Assembly: GCA_964343305.1 (NCBI GenBank)
Contig: CAYFJO010000289.1
Span: 1 to 13,541, forward strand
Length of the DNA: 13,541 nt
Direction: 5' to 3'
Source: CAYFJO01 sp964343305
GTDB lineage: Bacteria > Planctomycetota > Planctomycetia > Pirellulales > Pirellulaceae
The notes beneath the pieces were generated by a model, which made no database searches, had not been told where the DNA came from, and saw nothing but the letters and a program-made list of their open reading frames with translations. Shown here in pieces: positions 1 through 8,300 of this stretch (positions within the stretch are counted from its first letter, which is position 1; each line of letters begins with the position of its first letter). A program made the translations under genes and the position numbers.

Positions 1-1100
1 ACGTTGACCAGTGGCTGAGCGTTGCCTCGGCGCGTTTGCATGCCCGCGTCCGAATTGACGTTAAAAAATGCGTAGAAACTATAGTAATCTCGCTGCGATA
101 TGGGGTCGTACTTGTGATCGTGGCACTGGCCGCATTCCATCGTCAGTCCCAGCCAAACGGTGCTGGTCGTTTTGACGCGATCGACCGTGTATTCGACGCG
201 ATACTCTTCGGCGATTGCGCCGCCTTCGTCGGTCGTGCCGTTGTTGCGGTTGAATCCCGAGGCGACCTGTTGTTCGATCGTTGCGTTGGGAATCAGGTCG
301 CCCGCCAATTGTTCGATCGAAAACTTATCGAACGGCTTGTTCTCGTTGTACGATTTGACAACCAGGTCGCGCCATGCCCACATGTTTCGCGGGCCGTCGG
401 CGTGAAAGACGCTGGTGTCGCCATAGCGCGCCGCATCGAGCCACATCAGTGCCATGCGCTCGCCGTAATGCGGAGACTTGAGCAATCGATCGACAACTTC
501 TTCGAACGCGTTGTCCGACGAATCGTTGACGAACGCTTTCACCTCTTTCAGCGTTGGCGGTAAGCCCGTCAAGTCGAATGTGACTCGTCGAATTAAGGTC
601 CGGCGGTCAGCCTCGGCATTTGGCCGAAGTCCCTCGCGCACAAGCCGCTCGTAGATAAATCGATCCAGCGCGCCGCTCGGCCAATCGGTGGATTTCACCT
701 CCGGAACAGCGACCTTCTTTGGCGGCATAAAAGCCCAGTGACTGGTCCACTTCGCCCCTTGCTCAACCCACCGTTTCAACAACGCGATCTCTTCTTGGCC
801 AAGCGGCTTCTTCGCCGAAGGCGGCGGCATCATCTCGTCCGGGTCGGTCGACAAAATGCGTTTCACGAGTTCGCTGTCGTTGGCGTTGCCCGGCACGATG
901 GCAGATTCCTTGGCCGGACCTTCGAGATCCAGCCGCAGATCGGCGTCGCGATTCTTCTCATCCGGACCGTGACAGTGAAAACACTTGCCGGACAAAATCG
1001 GCCGAATATCGCGGTCAAAACGTACCTCATCGGCGGCCCACAATGGACAGATCGATGGAAAGACCAGCAACGTAAGAGTCAGCAGGATGCGGAAGGACAT
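1..1100 (-). CDS. Planctomycete cytochrome c protein, PSCyt1 + PSCyt2 (DUF1549) domains, C-terminus beyond window
   Basis: The reading frame is open from ATG at 1100 down to the left edge, giving 366 codons with no stop, so the gene is cut at its 3' end. Residues 1-22 form a signal peptide (hydrophobic core, then LWAADEV), so the protein is exported. A first haem motif C40-F-H-C43-H44 follows RPILSGK, and an MMPPP motif lies at 90-94: this is the PSCyt1 domain. From about residue 130 comes PSCyt2/DUF1549, with FDLTGLPPT at 175-183, a DAARYGDT motif near 222-229 and a second CxxCH at 323-327 (CGQCH) followed by DHKYDP. Family members normally continue into a PSD1/DUF1553 domain, expected beyond the edge. 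They are abundant in Planctomycetota, often beside DUF1501 or sulfatase genes, and their substrate is unknown. A redox role at the cell surface is inference. No clear Shine-Dalgarno precedes the start; the signal peptide sets it. Confidence 0.93.
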   Translation of the reverse strand, partial: MSFRILLTLTLLVFPSICPLWAADEVRFDRDIRPILSGKCFHCHGPDEKNRDADLRLDLEGPAKESAIVPGNANDSELVKRILSTDPDEMMPPPSAKKPLGQEEIALLKRWVEQGAKWTSHWAFMPPKKVAVPEVKSTDWPSGALDRFIYERLVREGLRPNAEADRRTLIRRVTFDLTGLPPTLKEVKAFVNDSSDNAFEEVVDRLLKSPHYGERMALMWLDAARYGDTSVFHADGPRNMWAWRDLVVKSYNENKPFDKFSIEQLAGDLIPNATIEQQVASGFNRNNGTTDEGGAIAEEYRVEYTVDRVKTTSTVWLGLTMECGQCHDHKYDPISQRDYYSFYAFFNVNSDAGMQTRRGNAQPLVN

Positions 1101-1142
1101 GGCGGGAACTGTTGGGCGGGATGGTTGAAAGATGGAGTGTCT

Positions 1143-1172
1143 AGTATACCACCCCAAGAGAGATTCGAACAA
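1143..1172 (-). promoter_or_regulatory. Candidate promoter of the cytochrome gene
   Basis: Read on the minus strand, TTGTTC (1172-1167) and TATACT (1148-1143) are 18 bases apart, a sigma70-like pair with a strong -10 and a weak -35. Transcription would begin near 1136, about 35 bases before the cytochrome start at 1100. If real, this gene can be expressed independently of the LRR gene. The call rests on hexamer matching only. Confidence 0.35.
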
Positions 1173-1187
1173 TGCACGCGATCACGA

Positions 1188-1958
1188 TCACGGAGCGGGG
1201 TCTTCCGTGATGATCTTTGCCTTGGGCAATGCCCGTTGCAGCGCCGCAACACCGGCGGACGATACCGGTGTGGAATTCAAATATATCTCCGTCAGATCCG
1301 TCAACTTGGCCAAGTGCGGCACATCGTCGTCGCTGATGTTCGTGCCGGTCAACCGCAACTCGCGCAACGAAGAAAAACAACTCAACGCCGCCGCGCCGCC
1401 ATCGCTGAACGTACAGCCGAGCAGATCCAATTCAGCAAGCGTGTTTGCCAGCGTCATATTGCTGGTCAGCGGCCGAAGTCCCGTTGCCGACAGCTTGACG
1501 CTCCAGAGTTCCAGTTTTTTGAGATGCCTGCAATGCTTCAGGTGCACGAGTCCCCGCTCGGTGACGGCCGAATACCCCAGCCACAGCTCTTCGAGATTCC
1601 GCAGAGCCGCGATGTGTACCATCCCCTTGTCCGTGATTTCTTCCCAGTTCAGGATGAGCGACTTCAAGTTGGGAAAGAACTTGATGACGGCCAGCGTCTC
1701 GTCCGTCACGGTGGGATTGATGACTTCGTTGGGCGCGTCCCCCACAACGAAGATTTCGTCGCTTTCGAAGCAAATGCCATGAACTTGACCGTCGACAATG
1801 TGTACCGCACCTCCGAGCTTTTTGACCAACGCGACTGGCTTGGCCAGCTTAGGATCGGGCTTCCTATCGCCAGCCGAGATGACGGAATTGGATGGAGCAG
1901 CGAACGCCAGCGAGACCAGCAGTAACATCGGCCAAGTCGTTAGACAGCTTCGTTGCAT
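1188..1958 (-). CDS. Secreted leucine-rich-repeat protein
   Basis: This 256-residue protein starts with a signal peptide (residues 1-20, cleavage expected after AFA). Residues about 84-250 are leucine-rich repeats of roughly 24 residues. Recurring LxxLxL strands (for example LKSLIL at 98-103, LEELWL at 122-127, LRELRL at 198-203) are each followed by a T/S-[IV]-[TS]-D/E turn and a helix with G[LMV]xxL. About six repeats are visible. The last, SSAGVAALQRALPKAKI, resembles the end of many planctomycete LRR proteins. The start is supported by GAGGG (1970-1966), seven bases before ATG. It lies 87 bases upstream of the cytochrome gene on the same strand, so the two may be co-transcribed, although a separate promoter candidate sits in the gap. 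LRRs of this kind suggest extracytoplasmic protein binding, but the ligand is unknown. Residues 30-80 match no domain I recognise. Confidence 0.86.
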   Translation of the reverse strand: MQRSCLTTWPMLLLVSLAFAAPSNSVISAGDRKPDPKLAKPVALVKKLGGAVHIVDGQVHGICFESDEIFVVGDAPNEVINPTVTDETLAVIKFFPNLKSLILNWEEITDKGMVHIAALRNLEELWLGYSAVTERGLVHLKHCRHLKKLELWSVKLSATGLRPLTSNMTLANTLAELDLLGCTFSDGGAAALSCFSSLRELRLTGTNISDDDVPHLAKLTDLTEIYLNSTPVSSAGVAALQRALPKAKIITEDPAP

Positions 1959-1965
1959 GGTTCAA

Positions 1966-1970
1966 CCCTC
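1966..1970 (-). promoter_or_regulatory. Ribosome binding site of the LRR gene
   Basis: GAGGG on the minus strand lies seven bases before the ATG at 1958. It supports this start, which also gives an intact signal peptide. Confidence 0.6.
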
Positions 1971-1989
1971 GATGGAACAGAGTTCATTG

Positions 1990-2016
1990 ATTGTACTATG
2001 AGAATCCGATTCGCAA
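1990..2016 (-). promoter_or_regulatory. Candidate promoter of the LRR gene
   Basis: On the minus strand TTGCGA (2016-2011) and TACAAT (1995-1990) are 15 bases apart. The -10 is good, while the -35 matches four of six and the spacing is short. It would give a leader of about 25 bases to ATG 1958. Confidence 0.3.
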
Positions 2017-2287
2017 GAGAAAAACATCGCAATGGGCCGTGATACAACCACCAGCGAAGTGAGGTCGTTTGGGTACACACGAGGAATTTAGGGCCAATCA
2101 CGTTGAAAACCTCCAACAAACAGCGTCCTGCGCGAAGTCTCGGTCGAACTGCCATTTCGACGGACGGGCGGCTTTGACAAGGTTACCGCCTTGTTACACA
2201 ACGCGAAACTTTTGGTGATTCGCCATCGTCTTAGTCTGAAGTGCTGGTGCCCATCCAACTTGCAACCCACTCGCCACGAATTAAGTA

Positions 2288-2315
2288 GTCACAATTCCAC
2301 GCGCACAGCTATACT
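2288..2315 (+). promoter_or_regulatory. Candidate promoter of the giant A2M gene
   Basis: GTCACA (2288-2293, four of six to the -35 consensus) and TATACT (2310-2315, five of six to the -10) are 16 bases apart. The predicted transcription start near 2322 leaves a leader of about 47 bases that contains the ribosome binding site at 2355-2360. It would read through the alternative TTG at 2315 and so supports ATG 2369. Confidence 0.38.
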
Positions 2316-2354
2316 TGATTTCAGAATGCGGCCACCGATTTGCAGGGGAAACTC

Positions 2355-2360
2355 AAGGAG
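2355..2360 (+). promoter_or_regulatory. Shine-Dalgarno that decides the start of the giant gene
   Basis: AAGGAG lies eight bases before ATG 2369, ideal spacing. The open frame extends upstream to a TTG at 2315. ATG 2369 is preferred because it has this site and starts directly with a signal peptide, whereas the TTG would put 18 polar residues in front of it. Confidence 0.85.
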
Positions 2361-2368
2361 CCCAAACC

Positions 2369-5300
2369 ATGTCCATCTCTCGTGTCTCGATCGTCTTCGT
2401 TCTTTTGGTGTTTCAACTGAACGCCTCGGCATTTGCCGTCCCTCGCGTGCCGAAGAACATTGGGCAGTTGATGCAGGATCGCAAGTATGACGATGCGATC
2501 AAAGCCATCGATGCCGCCAACAAGGAAGATGCGTCGCAAGACTACCTTGCTTTCCTGAAGGCGCGGGCGTTGCATTTTCAAAAGAAATATGACGCGGCGA
2601 TCGCGGCGTTTGACGAAATGCTCAAGGCACATCCGAAAAGCGAGTGGATTCGGCATGCCCGGTTTGCGAAGGCCGTTTCGTTTGCACGCAAGGGCGATTT
2701 TCGTTCCGCCGAACTGATCTATCGCGCCGAGGCCGACTATCTGTTGTCGCTGGACCGCAAGCAAGAGATTGCGAACATCTATCTTGAATTTGCCGACGCG
2801 TTTTTCAAGCCCGAAAGTGAAGATACAAAACCAGACTTTCAAAAGGCGTTGGGTTTCTATCAGCAGGCACTAGCCGTCGGGCCGAAGCCGGAAGAGCGGA
2901 TAAAAATCGAGTTACTGATCGCGCAGTGTTATCAAAAGCTGGGTAAATCGAATGAAGCCCTGAAAGGGTTTTCGAAGTTCATCGCCGATCACGCCGCGCA
3001 TGACTTGGCGGTCGAAGCACGATTTCAGTTGGGTGAAGTGCAATTGGCCGCTGGAAACCTGGCCGCCGCGCGGCGCACTTGGCAGGACTTGCTGGAATTG
3101 AACAAAGAGTCGAAGTCCAAACGCCTGGCCGAGGCGGCTTTCAAGATTTCTAGAACTTACAATATCCCCGCACCGCAAAACGACGACCAACTTGGGCTGG
3201 GCGTGGCCGCGTTGGACTCGTTTATCAAGAAGTATCCTGAACACGAGCTTGCCAGCCAGGCCCATTTGCGAATCGCGCAGAGCTATCAAAACTTCGGTCG
3301 TTACGAAGACGCCGTCGCCAGCTTGAAGCGTTTCCTCGGCGACGAAAACTATGCCCAGACGAAGGAAGTTCCCGAGGCCCGCTATCTGCTCGGTGTCGCG
3401 ATGAAATTGCAGGGCAAGTTTGACGAAGCGCTGGCCACGTGGTCGGACTATCTGGTCAAGCATCCGACTCACAAGTATTGGAGTGACGCCCAGCGCGAGA
3501 TCATCAACGTCGAGTATCTTAAAGCTCACACGGCGTTCACCAAAAAGAAATATGCCGATGCCCGCCAATTGTGGACGGCGTTCCTCGCGAAGTATCCGCT
3601 CGATGCCCGCAGTCGGATTATTCTCTATCGCTTTGGCCAGATGCATTACAACGACGAAAAGTGGGACGACGCTATCAACGACTGGCGGCGATTGGTTTCG
3701 AAGTATCCGAACACCAACGAGTCGTCACAGGCCCAGTACATGATCGCACAGACACTCGAAGAGAAACTGAACAAGTTCGAGGACGCTATCAAGGAATACA
3801 AGAAGACAAAGTGGGGTAGATTTCAAAACAACGCGGTTCAGCGGATTGCCCGTCTGACCGCCAAGCGATTCACGATTGAAACGGAGCGTATCTTCCGCAG
3901 CAACGAAACACCAAAGATCAAGCTGACCAGCCGCAACATCGAAGACGTGACCGTGCGCGTCTATCACGTCGATCTGGAAACGTACTTTCGCAAGATGCAT
4001 CTGGCCCGCGGCGTCGAACAGCTCGACATTTCGCTGATCGACCCGGATTTCACGTTTGAACACAAAGTCGCCGGCTATGAAAAGTACAAGTTGTGTGAAG
4101 CCGACGTCGAAATCGCTCTGCCGGATGAGAAGGCCAATAAAGGATCTGGCGTCCTGGCCGTGACGGTCACCAGCAAAGCGTTCGAAGCGACCACGATGCT
4201 GTTGCAAAGCGACCTCGACGTGATCGTCAAAAGCTCACGCGACGAAGTGTTCGTGTTTGCCGAAAACATGCGAACGGGCAAGGCATGGCCGGAAGCCCGG
4301 ATTCTCGTTTCCAACGGCAAACAAGTCTTTGCCGAAGGGACAACAGGCGCGGATGGCGTGTTTCACAAGTCATTTGAGGAATTGAAGTCCTGCAACGACG
4401 TGCGTGTCTTTGCCATTGCCGACGGACACACGGCGTCGAACGTGATCGCACTCCGCGGTTTGGGCGTCGCTCAAGGATTGAGTCCCAAGGGATTCATCTA
4501 CACCGACCGGCCGGCCTATCGAGCCGGTCAGATGGTCCACGTCCGCGGAATTATCCGGCAAGTTGCCGGCGACACGTACAAGATCGAAGACGGCAAGAAG
4601 TACGACCTCGAAGTTTTCGACAATCGCAATCGATTGGTGCATACGTCCGAGGTCGCGTTGAACGTGTTCGGCTCCTTGCACGCGAATTTCCTGCTGCCCA
4701 GCGCATCGCCTCAAGGCCAGTATCGAATCCAGGTGCAAGACGGCGACAAGCAAAACTATCAAGGCACATTCGTCGTCCACCAATATCAACTTCAACCGGT
4801 GCAGCTCGAAGCGGATGTCGAGCGAACCGTTTTCTATCGCGGCGAAGAGATCACGGGGACGATACGTGCGTCGTACTACTATGGTGCACCGGTCATTGGC
4901 CGAGAAATTCGGTATCAACTCGCCGGCGGCCGGTCGTTCACGGCCAAGACCAGCGTTGCGGGCGAGGTGAAATTCCGCTTCGCAACGCGTGACTTTCGCG
5001 AATCCCAAACGCTGGCGTTGACGGCCGCATTGCCCGAACACAATCTGCAGATTAGCAAACCGTTTTTCCTTGCGACACAAGGTTTCTTGCTGTCGGCCAA
5101 GACCGTGCGGCCAACTTATTTGGCAGGCGAATCGTTCGAGGTTGAGGTCACAGCCGCCGATGCCGAAGGCAAACCAATTGAACGTCCCCTCACGCTCAGC
5201 GTGTTGCATCGCCAGGAAATTGACGGTGAAACCGGGGAAGTGCTCATCGAAAAACACGATTTGAAGTCGGACGACAAAGGTCTAGCACGACAGACATTGA

Positions 5301-8300
5301 CGCTCGACGAAGGCGGCCGATACGTGTTGCGATTCGAGGGCGTCGATCGATTCGACAATCCGATCAGCACGCAAGCGACCGTTCGCATCTCTGACGATGA
5401 AGACAAAGTTCGGCTGCGTATTCTCGCGGACACGCACACCTACAAAGTTGGTGACGTCGCGAAGTTGCAAATCCATTGGCGCGAGCAGCCGGCGTTAGCG
5501 CTCATCACGTATCAAGGCGCACGCATTCTGAAGTATGAACTGGTGCAACTCAAAAAAGGGACGAACAATTATCAAGTTTCAATGGGCTCGAAACTCGCGC
5601 CGAACTTTGATCTCGCGGTTTCCGTGATGAACGACGCGCCTCAGAAACTGGAGGATGATACGCAACGTCGATTCCATCAGACATCGAGCCCGTTCACAGT
5701 TCAACGACAACTGCTCCTGGACTTGAAAATCAAACCGGCTGCGGACGGCAAGAACGCAAAACCGGGCCAAGACATCGAAGTCGAGATTACAACGACAGAC
5801 CCGCAAGGCCGGCCGGTCAGTTCCGAAGTCAGTCTCGCGATGGTCGAAAAAGCGCTGTTGTCACGATTCAATTCGCCGCTGAGCAAAGTTTCCGACTTTT
5901 TCCGCGGCACCCGCCGTCAATCAGCCGTTCGCACGACGTCCAGCGTGTCGTTCAAGTACCGCCCGCCGACCCAGTCGGTCAATGCGCAACTGCTCGCCGA
6001 GCAAGATCGGCGCGAGATACATGAAGCGGAATCAGCACGGCTGGCTGAAATTCGCGGTGTTACGCTCGGTACGCTCGTTGACTCAGTGGAGCTATTCGAC
6101 CGTGATGGGGATGGCCCACCGCAACTCGGAGGTGCCATGCTCGACGATTCGGGCGGTGCATTCGAAGATATTGAAGCGGTGGTGGAGGAAGTTCCTGGAG
6201 AGCCACAGTCGGCTCTGTCAGCGCTTGGAGCCCAAGTCACAAACGGTGAGGAGCTGGGCGAGGCGGGGCAGCAGTTGGCCGGCGGCGAATTTCCAAAGTG
6301 GGCGGGCTCCGTGCCTGGGCGCTACCGCGAAGAGATCAGGGGATATTATCGGACTCTGGGAGGCGAAGGCCGTCCAGGAAACGGCCGAGCAGCGAATTAT
6401 ACGATCGACCATTTTGCCGGCGGCTCGTACGAGTTCATTCCAAACCAAACTGAATGGCAGATACTTGAGAAAGGCGGCGCATGGAGGAATCTGAATCTCA
6501 AGTCGACGCTTGGTTTCAACTGGAATGCCGAGCAGGCGAAGACATTTGTTGCCGAAATGCAAAAGAAGGGAAACGTGCTGCTGCCGCAACTTGCGTCCCA
6601 TGAAACCGCCTATTGGAACCCCGCCGTCACGACAGACGAAAAAGGCAAAACAACGTTGACGATCACGTTGCCCGAGCGCTCGACTGCGTGGTCGTTGCTG
6701 GCACGCGGTATCACCACGGAAACGCTTGCCGGCGAAGCGGCCAACGAGTTGGCTGTCAGCAAGGAACTGTTTGGCCAGATCAAACTGCCAACGGCGTTCA
6801 CCGACGGCGATCAGGCGACGATCATCGCGACAGTTCATAACAACGCCATCGCCAAAGGCAAGATTGAAGTGACGTTGGAGCTGAAAATCGGTGACAAAAA
6901 AACGATCGAACGAAAAACGATCGACGTTCTGAAGAAAGGCATCACCGATCTTTCGTTTTCTCAGAAACTCGCGCTGCCCGAATCGGCGAAGAAGTCGGGC
7001 GCCCCGGCGACGAAGGCCGAGTTCTTGTTGACGATCGCGGCAGGCGAGCAGCAGGATGTCGTGCGGCAAAGTGTTCCCGTCGTGCCATACGGTATGCCCG
7101 TCTTTGCGATCGCCGGTGGTTCGTCCGCGGGCGATGTCACGGCCGTGCTGAACCCGCCCAAGGGAATGAAAATCGAGTCACCGCGCCTGCAGATCATCGT
7201 CGGCCCCACGGTTGAACGGAGCTTGCTCGACGTGGTCCTGGCACGGGCAACCTGGTGCCAGGCCGAGTCGAATCGATTTGCGTCGGGAGCGGAGTCCGCG
7301 GTCAGCAATTTGATGGCCGCGTTGGCGTTGCAAAAACTGATCGCCGCGACGCGAGAAGCGGACAACCCACACGCCCAATCGTTGGACGCCCGCATTCGTT
7401 CGTCCATCAACTTGTTGGTCGCGCAGCAGAACGATGACGGAGGATGGAGTTGGGCCGGCGGACAAAGTGACAAGTACCATTCGGCCCGCGTCGTGTGGGG
7501 CTTGAGCCTGGCTCGTGCTGCCGGATTCCGGGTTGCGGACAGCGGCTACAACAACGCGGTTGGCTTCCTACGAACGCAGTTGAGCAAGTCGCGCGTGACC
7601 GATTACGAAACGAAGGCGGTTCTCTTGCACGCTTTGGCGACCGCGGGACATGACGACTTCACGTTGGCAAACCAACTGTACCGAAACCGTCCCGCTCTGT
7701 CGGCGGCTGGTCTGGCACACTTGTCTCTGGCATATTCCGAAATGGACCGCCGACAAACAGCCGGTGAACTCGTCTCGATTCTTGGCGAGCGTCTCGGGGC
7801 CGACGGTGCAGCCACGCCGGCAAAGGGACTGTCGTGGAACCAATCGTCAACCGAGCTGCGAGCGTTGCACGCGATCGCTTTGGAAAAGGCCGCCACCGGC
7901 AACGGTGAACTCAAAAAGCAAGTTGACTGGCTGATGGCGCATCGAACTGGCCATCGTTGGTCACCCGACAAGGCAACCGGCCCCGCAATGTTGGCAGCCT
8001 GCCGTTGGTTTGCCAAGACACGCTTCGAAGGCGAGAAGTATAAGTTGGCCATTGTTGTCAACGACCTGGCCGCGCAAGAGTTGGAAATCGATGCCGATTC
8101 GCGGACGCAAACCATCGACATTTCCAGTGAGTTTCTCGATCCCAAAAAGGACGAACAGCGCGTCCGTTTCGAGATCACTGGCCGTGGCCGATACGCGTAT
8201 CAATGCGTGTTGGGCGGATTCGTGCCGGCCGAAGAACTCAAAAGCACCACCCAGGATTGGAAGGTTGTCCGCACTTACGAACCCGCATCACGAGAATTGG

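Larger units (their letters stand above)
1959..2368. other. Divergent intergenic region
   Basis: These 410 bases separate the minus-strand LRR gene from the giant plus-strand gene. They contain candidate promoters at both ends and no convincing coding sequence. The short open frames here lack recognisable protein features. A GTCGAA...TTCGAC inverted repeat (about 2142-2160, loop of seven) and CAAGG...CCTTG (about 2178-2193) are too short to interpret. I see no repeat array or RNA gene in the middle part (about 2020-2260). Confidence 0.6.

Noticed and set aside
36..563. A 175-codon plus-strand open frame
   Set aside because: It is antisense to the PSCyt2 domain, whose frame is continuous with conserved motifs from 1100 to the edge.
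738..1925. A 395-codon plus-strand open frame
   Set aside because: It is antisense to both the LRR and cytochrome genes and spans their gap. The minus-strand products have signal peptides, CxxCH motifs and LRRs, while this frame is Arg/Gln-rich without any recognisable domain.
2174..2200. Perfect TTGACA as a -35 box
   Set aside because: No acceptable -10 lies 16-18 bases downstream; the best nearby match, TACACA, is poor and badly spaced.
2315..2368. TTG start at 2315 for the giant gene
   Set aside because: It overlaps the -10 candidate, has no Shine-Dalgarno and would hide the signal peptide behind 18 polar residues. ATG 2369 has an ideal AAGGAG.
4370..5257. A 295-codon minus-strand open frame inside the giant gene
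   Set aside because: It lies opposite well-recognised MG domains and has no domain or start signal. Long antisense frames are expected in GC-rich codon usage.
6098..6115. DRDGDG as a calcium-binding EF-hand or dockerin loop
   Set aside because: Only one short acidic motif is present, with no flanking helices or second loop. It sits in a low-complexity stretch.
6218..7069. A 283-codon minus-strand open frame inside the giant gene
   Set aside because: It is a shadow of the A2M core coding sequence; its composition (Arg, Phe, Gln rich) is typical of reverse frames.
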